From contig JAKCPI010031711.1 of assembly GCA_023213315.1 (NCBI GenBank), positions 62,001 to 126,000 of the forward strand: a stretch of DNA of 64,000 nucleotides, in the 5' to 3' direction. The notes beneath the pieces were generated by a model. The model was not told the origin of the DNA. It saw nothing but the letters and a program-made list of their open reading frames with translations, and did not search any database. The stretch comes from Euborellia annulipes. Its lineage: Eukaryota > Arthropoda > Insecta > Dermaptera > Anisolabididae. Position 1 is the first letter of the stretch; the number at the start of each line of letters is the position of its first letter. A program made the translations under genes and the position numbers. Positions 17,643 through 28,300 of this stretch are shown one piece after another.

Positions 17643-20600
17643 ATGTCAAAAAATGTGACAGATAATTTAAGAAATAATTCAATTTGGGATGATGATTTAT
17701 CTACAATTGTCCCTAGAAATTATGGAGTGAATGCTTGGCCGGAAGAATTGCAACATGATTGGCCAACGATTAGAACAATTTCTAAGATAGGTTTCAATAT
17801 GGCTTTTTATTTGACATTACCTCTTTCAATAATAGGTGTGTTGTTTTTTTGTTTTTTTTATATATATTTCGTTTGTTAATTATCTTTACTTGTTTAATTT
17901 TTATTTTTTAATGAAATATTATTTACTTTAAACTCGTTGAAAATTCTCTATTTTAGCTTGATAAAATAATTTCTTCTAATGAATTGGGTTTTAAACGACA
18001 TTGAGAACCACATAATTATCTAAAAATCTTTTATTCTGCCTAGGAATGATTATGAATGCACTTTCAATGATTGTATTAAGATCTTCGAAATTCAGATCTC
18101 TGCGAATATCATTCTACTTACAAGCCCTAGCAATTGTTGATAATATGGCTCTCTTCTTTAGATGTTGGATTGAAGCTTGTCGGGGATTATCAGAAAATTT
18201 TAATAATTTATTTTTCATAAAGGTCAGTTATGTTTTTATTTTTTTAGGTTAGATTAGATATTTTATGTGGTTTGATAATCAACAGTATATTACGATAACT
18301 GTTAATTTTTTAAATTTATTTATACTCTTTCGGCCACATATGCCATTAAGAGTTTATTATAAACTAGCTGCGGTAGGATTGCCTTCGGCAACCCTACCCC
18401 GCTAGGCCCTGGCGGGCGGCGTCTCGGGATATGACTAAGAGTTGTCCAGATAAATGTATTTTAATTAATTATGAGGAAGAGTTTTTATTTTTTATTTTAA
18501 ATATTTGATTAATATATTTTTCAATTATTTACACCCTAAGAAAGCGTCATTTTAAATTTTATTAAAAACGAATGAAAAATAAATTTCAGGGGGGACAGGG
18601 GGGTGATTGAACTTTCTGAGGTCTAAAATACCATTTTTCAATTATTTACACCCTAAGAAAGCAACATTTTAAATTTTATTAAAATCGAATGAAAAATAAA
18701 TTTCAGGGGGGGGCAGGGGGGTGATTGAACTTTCTGAGGTCTAAAATACCAATTTTCAATTAGTTACACCCTAAGAAAGCAACATTTTAAATTTTATTAA
18801 AATCGAATGAAAAATAAAAAAAATAATAATTTTAGGGGGGGGGGGCGCAGAGCGGAAAAATCTTTTCAAATGTCGAATTGTTAGGGGGAGGAAGAGTTTT
18901 TATTTTTCATTTTAAATTTTTTGATAAATATATTTTTCGTAAAGCGAGTTAGATCCTGTTTTCCAATGCTTTGCTATGGGGTAATTGATAACCCCCAAAA
19001 AGGGGGGTTCCCTTCCCCTAATTCGATATAATGATAGCCTAAAATCACCCCCGGAAAATTCCCTACCCATTAAAAAAAACTCCATGAAAATCGGTCCAGT
19101 AGTTTCGGAGTCTATGCGTTACAAACAGACAGACAGAGATTGTCTTTTATATTATTAAAAGATTAAAAGATATTTGAAATAATTAACGATGGCTTCCGGC
19201 AGGCGTTCCAACAGTCTTGTTTTTCGGGGACCATCAATCCCGATTTTCAGCACTGCTTGACGTTGCTTTTCAACACGGATCTTGGTGGCTGTTGTCCTAT
19301 CTTCTTGACAGGTCCGCCGGTCTTTTCGGCATTTTAGGCCATATTCTAGGGTCCACGCCCATTTGGTAATCAAATTATTTAAATAGGTTCATCGGACTGC
19401 CTGGGATCCGAACCCGCGCGCCTTAGCTTCCAGACTATCATTATTGATATTTTTCAACAACTTTAGCCCCTTGCCATGGGGGGTTTACACTCACACTCAC
19501 ATACACACAGTCTTTTCGGCAACTTAGAACATATAATGAGCTATTTGTTAATGAACATACTTTCCCATATTTTTTTGTATTTGTTTTGTTTTTTGTTCAT
19601 TGATTTGTGTTATGTAGACCTATTTGTAAATATGTATTTATGTTTGGATAGGAATAGCCACCGAGGACTTGTCGCTTTAAGTGGACAAAAACTTTACTAT
19701 AACAGTCATCTTACTATTTCGAATAAATTAATTTTTAACAAATGGTTTATTTATTATTTTATGAAATTATATTTTTATATGAAAATTTAAACATTAAATT
19801 AAACACTAGATTATAAGTTTCAAAGATTTATTAAATTTAACACTTAATGGATATAAACTAGGTTTTTAAAGTAACTTTTTAAATAAATAATGTTTCAACT
19901 CGACCCTACGGTTGATCATTTAAATTTAATTAGAATTTTATTCCCACTTAGGTCCTAGACAAGGGCGGATTTTTCGAAAAAAAATTTATTTTGAATGTAT
20001 AATTTTAAAAATTAATACTTAAAAATTTGATTTGTATTTATATTCTGGCAAACAAGTAGAGAATGCGCCTTTAAATTACCGAAATTAAGAAAAAATTGTG
20101 TGCTGTGCGACCAGTCCCACCAGATTACCCCCCCCCCCCGAGAAACACCTCTAGATCCTCTCTTGGTCCTAGAGTACAAAATTTATTCGCAAATATAAAT
20201 TTTCTATTGAGGTCTAAATAGTTATTTTTGTCCTAGGAATTGTGCTTTGCGAATGGTCTAATAGCACAAACATTTACGATTTTGTCTGGATGGACTGTGG
20301 TTCTTATCACGGGAGAGCGATTAGCTGCTGTAGCTTGGCCCTTCTCACGTATGAACTCTCAAAGAAATCGCTTTGCAACTATGAGCGCATTTTATTTTCT
20401 TCTGGTTGCTTGCCTTCTGGTCAGCATCATCAAAAATTCATATTATGGTATAATGGATATATCTTATTTTAACAACACTGACCGAACTATTATATAAATG
20501 TCTTTGGTGCTTATTAGTATATGAAACTCCGAGTCCATTCAATTATCTACCATGCACTTATAGAGTAAGTCAATACTTACAAACTCGAATTTTGCAAAGT

Positions 20601-23094
20601 ATCTACATGTCATTAACTACTTGGATACCTGCTTTGTTAACCACACTCGGAAATTGTATAATTTGGATCTTGATTAAAAGGAAAAAAAGAAATCAACGCT
20701 ATTTAAGTATAATTAAGTATTTTTTTATATATATATATATAAAAAATAAATTCCACACAGTGGCGTCATTTCAACTTTTTCTTGGGGGGGAGGCAAATTT
20801 TTTTTTTGGGGGGCAAACATTTTTTTTCTTAAAATTTACTTACAAATGGGTACTCAAATTTGGCCTAAACATATTTTATTTAATTAATTGTTTAATTTTA
20901 TACAGCTTGTATACTCGTAGATGTATTTTGGAGTATTTTATTTAGAATAATATAAAATTTTATAAAATTAAAGCCCTTGGGTGGGGGCAAATGCCCCCCT
21001 ACCCCCCCCCCCCTCAAATGACGCCACTGATTCCACAAGCTTCATACTACTTAATAATATATTTTACTAATCTCGAAAAAGTACACTCCAAGTTGGAGAA
21101 GATGCATATTTAGATAATATCTAATGTCTTTGAATTCAAACCTCATATTTTCATATTATTATTTCTATAAGATATTCTTATGTTAGTGACATTTTAATTT
21201 CATTCATTTATAATTGATAATAGGATATGTATTTATTAGTCCGTCCGGTCTAAAAGCTGGAGGTTCTGGTTCGAGTCCAGTAGCGCTATAGGCCTATGCC
21301 TAATTACAAACTCATCTAGAAAATTTTCTTTATCTTAAATAAAATTATGATGTGATATTTTTCAATTCTAGATTATCAAAGGAGTTTACGTATTGGTCGT
21401 CCTTTGGCTGCTCTCTCTTTGATTTGTGTTACTCTTAGTTTACCAATCGGCATCTATTATTTAATTCTGTTACATTTGGCCATAACAACGCCTAAGGATT
21501 TTTCTCTAGACCCACTTTTTGACACTGAATGGTAACTCATTTTAAGTTAGACTTACAATCAGGTTGGTCGGCAGAAAAAACTTAAAATTAAGTAATTGAA
21601 TAATAAATTAGCTAAGTTTTAGAAGGGTTTTAAGATTTTACTTTTTGTTTTTTATTTTTCATATGGATTTTTTTCTAGATTTTTTTTTTTTTAATTTGTT
21701 TAAGGTCTTTTTCGGCATCTAAGGCCATTTAGACCCCATCCCTATTTATTTGAAATGATTGGTAGCCAATTCAAATGAAATAAATTTTTCTCGCTTGGGA
21801 GGGGGAGCGAACCCGGGACCCTAGGCACAAGAGGCTAATGACCTCTCTGAGCCACGAGTTACGGGCATTTTTTCTAGGATAGATCATTGAAAAATTTTAA
21901 AGAAATTGGCTCTTGTAAACTTATAAAATAAATACTAAAATCTCATATTTTAATAATTAAGTTAATGTGACTCACAAGGGGACGGCCAAGTGAGTATATC
22001 ACGGATTCGTTTGAAAAAAAATTGAGGTGATACTTTGAGCCAAAAAAATGTTCACGTGTTTCGGCGTTTTACTCCATAGAGCTCCGATTGACCAAGCCTG
22101 GTTAAGATGAATTTTATAGAAAGCTTATAGAATATTTCAGGCAATTATAGTAAGGAAGGGGTTTGTAGTCAAGAGAAAAGAGCCTTTATTATTAAATAAA
22201 CTCTTTATTCAAGGCGTTTAGGCATAGATTTACGGAAACAGTTACACTATATTTATAATTATTTTAGGCAATTTTATCATTACAGTATATAGCAAACGCT
22301 TCCTTCTTTATGCTCTAAATATTAATATATTCAAAGGTCCACATATTTCATTAGTTAAAAAATAAATAAATTCATACAACAATTTTAGAAAATGCAGTAA
22401 AATCTGGAATAACTCAAATTTATCAATAGCTCAACCAGGATCCCAGTCTCTGGGAGTGGGATTTATGATTTTTTTAGGAGTATTTGTTTCTAAGGGAGAG
22501 GGGGGGGTATGCATTATTTTGCCTTGAAAGGATTAATTCAACTGAGAGTTTTGAAAAGAAACAATTTGAACAATCGAAATGAATTAGAAAGAATATCAAA
22601 TGAAATGAAAAATATCGTCTTCCAGATATGAAAAATATTTCAACGAATCAAACAAGTGAGCCTTTTTACTTTTATAAATATTTTGTGGTCTTGATGAAAG
22701 AAACGTTTTGCTTCCGACACGAGAAATAAATTAGATAGTCTCAAATATACCCCTACAATAATGGATATTTTTTTTTTTAAAATATTTTAAAGGTGAAATA
22801 ATTTTACTTTTCAGGCACCGGATGAGAATATTGGATTTGTCATTTGGAGCAATCTGTTATAATTTATATTATTGGCGATATAGTTTTCATTTGCCAATTT
22901 TTATTTTTATGGGAAATACAAATTATCGGGAAATAATTTACTCTAAGAAGAAAATTTGGGTTGAAAAATTAAAAAAAATATTTAGAAAAAAAATAGAAAA
23001 ACCAATACATGAAACAATTGCACTTCAAGTGTTTAAAATAAGACAAGCATTTTCACAAAAACAAGAAAAACAAATTGAAGAAACAATTTTATGA
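17643..23094 (+). CDS. Receptor A: divergent rhodopsin-class GPCR, 6 exons
   Basis: Exons 17643-17835, 18044-18222, 20237-20447, 20518-20706, 21372-21531 and 22815-23094 join to 1212 nt (403 aa). Seven-TM architecture: extracellular N-terminus with sequons NVT and NNS and the motif YGVNAWPEELQ; TM1 ends LSIIG; TM2 LQALAIVDNMALFF (LAxxD); TM3 with Cys in ELCFANG and GERLAAVAWP in place of DRY; ECL2 Cys in LPCTYR; TM5 WIPALLTTLGN; TM6 SLPIGIYYL; TM7 YSFHLPIFIFMG, where NPxxY has become LPIFI. Helix 8 is basic, and the long lysine-rich tail ends EETIL, a class I PDZ-ligand pattern. I chose the third in-frame ATG because B and C start with the same MS(N/K) pattern. Nearest family by pattern is FMRFamide-receptor-like; ligand unknown. 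Exon 4 could alternatively end at 20714 with a matching acceptor at 21381. Confidence 0.78.
18361..19165 (-). mobile_element. Helitron-like element in receptor A intron 2
   Basis: Read on the minus strand it starts near a TCTCTGTCTGTCTG block and ends with a GC-rich hairpin and CTAG followed by T (the plus strand reads ACTAGCTGCGGTAGG with GCCTTCGGC). Similar ends occur at 41322-41806 and 48966-49202. TC..CTAG ends with a terminal hairpin suit non-autonomous Helitrons, but no Rep/helicase gene is present and I cannot prove the termini. Confidence 0.4.
18516..18835. repeat. 118-bp tandem repeat, about 2.7 copies
   Basis: The marker ACACCCTAAG recurs at 18531, 18648 and 18766 (spacing 117 and 118). 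Each unit contains TTTTATTAAAA.CGAATGAAA and a G-tract (CAGGGGGG) followed by GTGATTGAACTTTCTGAGG. It lies inside the Helitron-like element, a common home for internal minisatellites. Confidence 0.85.
19315..19545 (-). mobile_element. Degraded SINE-1 pieces
   Basis: The head side is recognisable (GGACTGCCTGGGATCCGAACC, B-box complement) at about 19395-19420, the core (TCTTTTCGGCATTTTAGGCC) at 19320, and a second tail/core piece (CAGTCTTTTCGGCAACTTAG) at 19508-19530. Both lie in receptor A intron 2. Confidence 0.6.
19959..20164. mobile_element. hAT MITE, GGCGGATCCAG family, copy 2
   Basis: 206 bp between perfect octamers GGTCCTAG (19951-19958, 20165-20172); left end ACAAGGGCGGAT, right end CTAGATCC with a C9 tract. 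It sits about 70 bp upstream of receptor A exon 3, close to the branch-point region. The left G-tract is deleted compared with other copies. Confidence 0.8.
20758..21029. mobile_element. hAT MITE with CAGTGGCGTCATTT ends
   Basis: 272 bp, ends CAGTGGCGTCATTT / AAATGACGCCACTG, perfect 8-bp duplication ATTCCACA (20750-20757, 21030-21037), with G-runs and C-runs inside the ends. It lies in intron 4 of receptor A, 50 bp past the donor. Confidence 0.9.
21240..21295 (+). other. tRNA-like fragment with perfect B box
   Basis: TCTGGTTCGAGTCCAGTA forms a 4-bp T-stem (CTGG/CCAG) around a canonical T-loop and contains GGTTCGAGTCC, a perfect pol III B box. The upstream part does not fold as a whole tRNA by eye, so this is a tRNA pseudogene or SINE head remnant in receptor A intron 4. 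Confidence 0.4.
21688..21866 (-). mobile_element. tRNA-derived SINE-2 copy
   Basis: Minus-strand reading: head with A box (TGGCTCAGAGAGG) and B box (GGGTTCGCTCCC), body hairpin (TTTATTTCATTTGAATTGG type), core GGCCTTAGATGCCGAAAAAGAC and A-rich tail (T-run at 21680-21693 on plus). Same family as 54917-55101. It lies in receptor A intron 5. Confidence 0.75.
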
Positions 23095-23815
23095 AAAATG
23101 ATTTCAGTTTTTTTTTTTAACTTTAGATCTCCCAGAGTTCAAAAAAGTGAACAAGTCGATCGAGGGGTTTCTAATATACTGCATGTTGGGCGCTATTTTA
23201 TATAGGCCTACTAATATAATAATATCGTGACATGTAAAGTTGGAAAATTAAAATTTTTCTTTTATTGATAGACTACAATATTTCAATGTGAATAATATTA
23301 AATGAGAAATTCTGAATTAATGATCAAAACACTGTTTAATTCCAAAATAGTGAGCAAGTGGTCCTGTCGACAAGAAAATTGAACAGCGTTTTGATCATTA
23401 GAATCATCATTCAGAATTTTCAAATTTTATTCTAATTGATATAAAGTCATGATCCAATAAAAGCGAAATCGATATTCTAAAGATTGAATTTTTCAATTAT
23501 CTAGCGCTGACTCTCTTACCATCACATTAATATTTTTTTTTTTTGTATGATTTATTTAATAATAAATAATTGTAACTAATAAATGTATTTAATTCTCATA
23601 TTCATTATTTGAATAAATTTTAGTTAATATCTTAGGTTATTTCTTTTGATTTTGTCTTTTTTTTTAGAGAAATTGGTCCAATTTAAACTTAAAGTTTTTT
23701 TGACAATGATTTGACAAAGTGATTTTTTTATCAATAAACTATTTATACAGACCTAATAGTTAATACATTTAATTATTTTCCTTCCATCAATCAATTAGAT
23801 CGCCACCATCCTAAT

Positions 23816-24099
23816 CAAGGGCGGATACCATGGAGAGGTAAACCCCCTAATAATAAAATAATTAATTACCCCCCCCCCCTCCCCGAGATTTCAAAAAAAA
23901 TAACTTTTTTCAAAAAAAAATTTATTTTTTATGTAAAATTTTAAAAATTAATACTTAAAAATTTGATTTGTATTTATATTCTGGCAAACAAGTACAGAAT
24001 GCCCCTTTAAATTCCGAAATTGAGAAAAAATTGTGTGCTGTGCGACCAGTCACACCAGATTACCCCCCCCCCCGAGAAACACCTCTGGATCCGCCCTTG
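23816..24099. mobile_element. hAT MITE, GGCGGATCCAG family, copy 3
   Basis: 284 bp, ends CAAGGGCGGATACC / GGATCCGCCCTTG, perfect octamers ATCCTAAT (23808-23815, 24100-24107). C-tracts near both ends and the shared interior module TGTGCTGTGCGACCAGTCAC are present. Confidence 0.9.
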
Positions 24100-24246
24100 A
24101 TCCTAATCCAAATCTCAAAAATCTCTTCATCGGCATCTCTCGAAGTTATTTTTTACTTTCTTTGTCTCTATTTTATTTGTTTACTGGAAGTTAGGCAACA
24201 CAAATTACCAACTCATTGAAAGTTGTTTTGAATGAATACTCTGAGA

Positions 24247-24370
24247 CATGGGCGTAGCCAGGGGGAGGCTGGGGGCCTTTGCCCCCCCCCCCGGCTTGTC
24301 CTAAAAAAGAAAAAAATAATATATATATATATATATATATAGGCCTATATATTTCCCATTGGGAATTTTT
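24247..24370 (-). mobile_element. One end of a GGCGTAGCCAG-family hAT element
   Basis: CATGGGCGTAGCCAGGGGG followed by a C-run and CGGCTTGTCCT is the reverse complement of the right part of the element at 49837-50071. The opposite end was not found within the next kilobase, so the copy is truncated or its end has decayed. Confidence 0.5.
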
Positions 24371-25119
24371 TTTTAACGCCCCAATATTTAAATATCTAAT
24401 TTATAAAAATGTTTATTAATTAAATTTATTTTTTACTAATCAATATGGCAAGTCTTGTGTCATTGAATTTTGTTTTAACTGTGACTTGTCATCAAAATGG
24501 GAAATTATTCGCGTTCATTATTCATGAGATTCGATACCTAAGAAAGAGAAAATTTGTTTATTTTTATTTAAGTCATTTCGGCTGCAGAGGCCATTTGACT
24601 TTTTTATATCTCGGAGGGGGCGATCTCTCTCTATTAGAGTCCCTGTATTTCCGACCCTGTCTGCTAGTACAAAATTAAGATATAAAATATGCATGTATAA
24701 ATTAAAATTAATGTATCTATTAAACTTTGGGTTGTGATATCATTCTCCTCTCCCTTCTTCCTCGTTTCTATATTTATTAATAGTAGCTCTATAATTATTG
24801 CGAATTTTCTCAAACGTATATTTTTCTCTTTCAGACTTCCATTTTTTCGAATCCATCTCTTAGTATTAGTTATTTTTTACTTTCTCTTATTAGTTTTCGA
24901 AAACGCACCATCGGGCACAAGGGATATCAAAATTAGTTTTACTTTCCTCTACGTAAGGGTGTATAGCGAAGAGGAAGGAAGTGGAATTGATCCAAATTTT
25001 CGGCTTCCGAATTACAAAGAAAAATACACATGAAAAATAGACATTATTATTATTACGCCTATTATTATTATTTTTATTTATTTTGAGAGTAAAGGTATTT
25101 TGTTTTTGGTATAGGTTTG

Positions 25120-25184
25120 GGACAACCAATCAAACCATTGACGCTAAACACTCCTAACGCGTCAATGGTTTGATCGGTTGTTCC
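25120..25184. repeat. Strong hairpin upstream of receptor B
   Basis: Arms 25120-25144 and 25159-25184 (AATCAAACCATTGACGC / GCGTCAATGGTTTGAT) pair almost perfectly around a 14-bp loop. It is 200 bp upstream of the receptor B start codon. It may be a small MITE; a regulatory role is only a possibility. Confidence 0.7.
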
Positions 25185-25385
25185 AATCTAAACTATATTA
25201 AGATTGAATTTTGATTTGGCATATCAGATAACTACTGACGATAAATTATACAAAATTCTTACTTAATTCAAGTTGACATTTAAAAGAAAAATTGCACATT
25301 AGATAAGGCAATTTTTTATTTTTAATTAACTTATATTCTTTTTAAATTTAGCTTTTTAGTTTAGTTTCAATAATCAAAGAGAGGT

Positions 25386-28300
25386 ATGTCAAATTATTCA
25401 TTTGAAGGTGAAGACGATTATTATTATTCGGATATTTACGAATCTCCAAATTATTTCCAAGGGCTTAATTTGAGCGAGGTAGTAAAACATCAATCATCGT
25501 GGGTGCAAATTATCTTCGAATTTGGTGTCAACCTCACTTTTTATTTTACATTTCCATTCTCAATTATAGGTGTGTTATTATTTATCATTTTTTTTTTTTA
25601 ATTAAATAATTATTTAAATTTTTTTTGAAATGTCTGAGGATATTTATTTAATTTTTTTTTTATTATGTCGTTTTGTTGTGTGTGCATTAAGCAAATACTC
25701 TATTTCAAGGCACACGTCACGTTTGGTAACTGAAGGAGGGTGAGATAAAGCTCCAATAGGGGCTAGTATTAATGGTTGTGTACAGGGCCGCAGACAGAAT
25801 TGACGGGCCCCGGGGCTACTTATTAATACGGCCCCCCCCCCAAAAAAAGTATTTTTTAGTATGTAAAAAGCTATTGTGGCCTTCATGCCAACAATTTTTT
25901 ACACAATTTTTGACACAACTTTTGAAATAGTTATACATAGCTTACAATATTTATTTAAATAAAGTTATTTAAAAATTTTTCAAAATTTCCTGAACAAAGA
26001 GTTACAATAATTTATCGAGGTCAGATCCGGACAGAGGATTTTCGGGGGAATCTGGAGGTATGGAAATTTTTTTGAAAATTAGCCACTGAAATCTGCGTTT
26101 TTAGCTATCCTGAGTCACACTTGATTTGAGCTTAAAGGGACCGGGCCCCCTGAGGAAAAAAATTTCAAGAAAATGATTTTTTTTAATTGAAATTTTAACC
26201 ATGAAAATTATTTTTTATTAGAATTTTAAGGTGGGAGCGCAATGGGCCCGGGCCCCCTCGGATGGTCCGGGCCCCGGGGATATAGCCCCCCTGCCCCCTG
26301 TCTGCGGCCCTGGTTGTGTATTCTGTAATGTGTATTTTTTCATTAATAAAATGATAGAGAAATTTCATAACTTTTTAAATAAAAGAGATCCTATGGCTAG
26401 CAAGGCCAGAGAGAGAATAAATTTAAAAAAATAATAAAAATTCTTGATTTCGGGTAAACTGTGGTTTATTTTTATAAAATTCAGCGCATCGACTATTCAT
26501 TGTGTGGTCTTTATCAGGTATATATCAGCAGGGGCGGATTAATGCAATTTTGTCGGGGGGGGGGCGGTTTTTTTTATTTTTTATTTAAGGACTTTGTCGG
26601 CATCTATGGTCATTTAGACCCCTTTTCTATTTATTTAAATTGATTGGTAACAAATTCAATTGAAATTAAAGAGCGGAAATCAATATTTCTTTAGATTACT
26701 AGTTTTTATAACTTTGGGGGGGGGCGATCGCCCCCACCGCCTCCCCCTTTAATCCGCCCCTGTATATTAGTTAAAATTGCAGAGTCTTACATGTAGAAAT
26801 TTCGAATGCAAATTCCTAAAATGAGTGGCTGAAATGTTGTATTTTTTGTATTTTAAATAAACCAGAGTTTAGCCGAAATCAAGAATATTTATTTAAAAAG
26901 TCATGAAATGACTACTCTTAGGTGTCAGGGAGATGATTTTTAAACTGGACTTAAATTCAGGATGATTTAAAAATACAAATGCCCTCGGGCTTGGTCTAGT
27001 GCAGCGGTTCCCAACCCGTGGGCCGCGGGCTTATTGGAACTTGGGGGTCGGACGTCTAAGGAAAAATAAAAATTATATAAGTAAAAGAATTTTCGGTTTA
27101 TCTGTGGTTTTTTTTGTAAAAATTACAACGTTTCGGTCATAGTGGCCACTTCAGGTACAATTCAGCTAAAATTATAAAGTTTTTTACCGGTACATCTGTG
27201 ACAATCTCTTGTCACAGATGTAATCTTAGCAGAATTGTACATGAAGAATGTCATAGAATGAGTAGCCGAAACGTTGTAATTTTTACAAATAAACCACAGA
27301 TAAACCGAAAATCAAATTCTTTTAGTAATGATAACAATTGTGAAAGCCTAAACTCCAAAATTCGAAAAATTATATAAGCCAATATATAGGCAGTCCGATG
27401 TTTTTATTTAAGCCATTTGGATACCAAATGGCTTAAATAAAAATGCCTGAACCCCAAATACATATATATTCAAATAAAGTTTATCGTCAAAAGTTTTATA
27501 AGGCCTGAGTTGCCGAAAAGACTGTGCGTATATGTGTGTGAGTGTGAATGAGAAAAAAGTGTTTTTTTCTTAAAAAAAAAACACGACATGTTTTTGTTGA
27601 TTTTAGGTTTAATACTGAATATAGCTTCAATAATTGCATTGCGTTCCTCCAAATTTCGTTCACTCCGTATCACTTTTTATCTGCAAGCTCTCACTATAAC
27701 GGATACCTTCGCTCTTTTCTTCAAATGCGGAATTGAAGGTCTTCGAGGGTTTTCTGTTAATTTTAATCAATTATTCATGGTTAGTCTTTTTTTTTTAATT
27801 AGTATTCTCTATTTAGCAAAGAAAATGAAATACCCTTTTGGTCTTAATCTTTTTTAGAGACGATAGTAATATAAAGAAAATTTATATCTATAAGAAACGA
27901 AGATAATCTATAGTGAAGTCATTCAGAATACTAGAAATCCTAGCCTCGCCAAAAAACACTGTCTCTAAAAAATTTCTTCCTCCCTGCTTGTTCTCAGACA
28001 TGTAGAGACTACTAAGATATGCAAAATAATCTCCCACCACCTGAAATTAATCTAAATGGACTTATTTAACTGAGATCTTTTAATTTTTGCCTTAAGGACT
28101 GTAAAATATTATGCATCGGGAATGGCTTTTTATCAAACTCTGCAACGATCCTCTCTGCTTGGACCGTAGTACTCATCACAGGGGTGCGACTCGCAGCTGT
28201 GGCATGGCCTATCGCGAACAGAAATTCATCAGGAAGTTCTTATGATGCTGTCTTCAAATTCTATTTTCTCCTGCTCATCTGTCTCATCGTCACTATCCTT

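Larger units (their letters stand above)
23095..25385. other. Intergenic DNA between receptors A and B
   Basis: No gene seen. It contains the hAT MITE at 23816, a hAT end at 24247, an (AT)n run at 24320-24340 and a hairpin at 25120-25184. The promoter of receptor B must lie in the last few hundred bases; no clear TATA motif distinguishes itself in AT-rich DNA. Confidence 0.5.

Noticed and set aside
21240..21295. A functional tRNA gene
   Set aside because: Only the T-arm/B-box part is convincing; no acceptor stem or anticodon arm could be paired.
24734..25033. 99-codon hydrophobic frame upstream of receptor B as an extra exon
   Set aside because: No membrane-protein family pattern, no matching splice phase to receptor B exon 1, and T-rich composition explains the Phe/Leu content.
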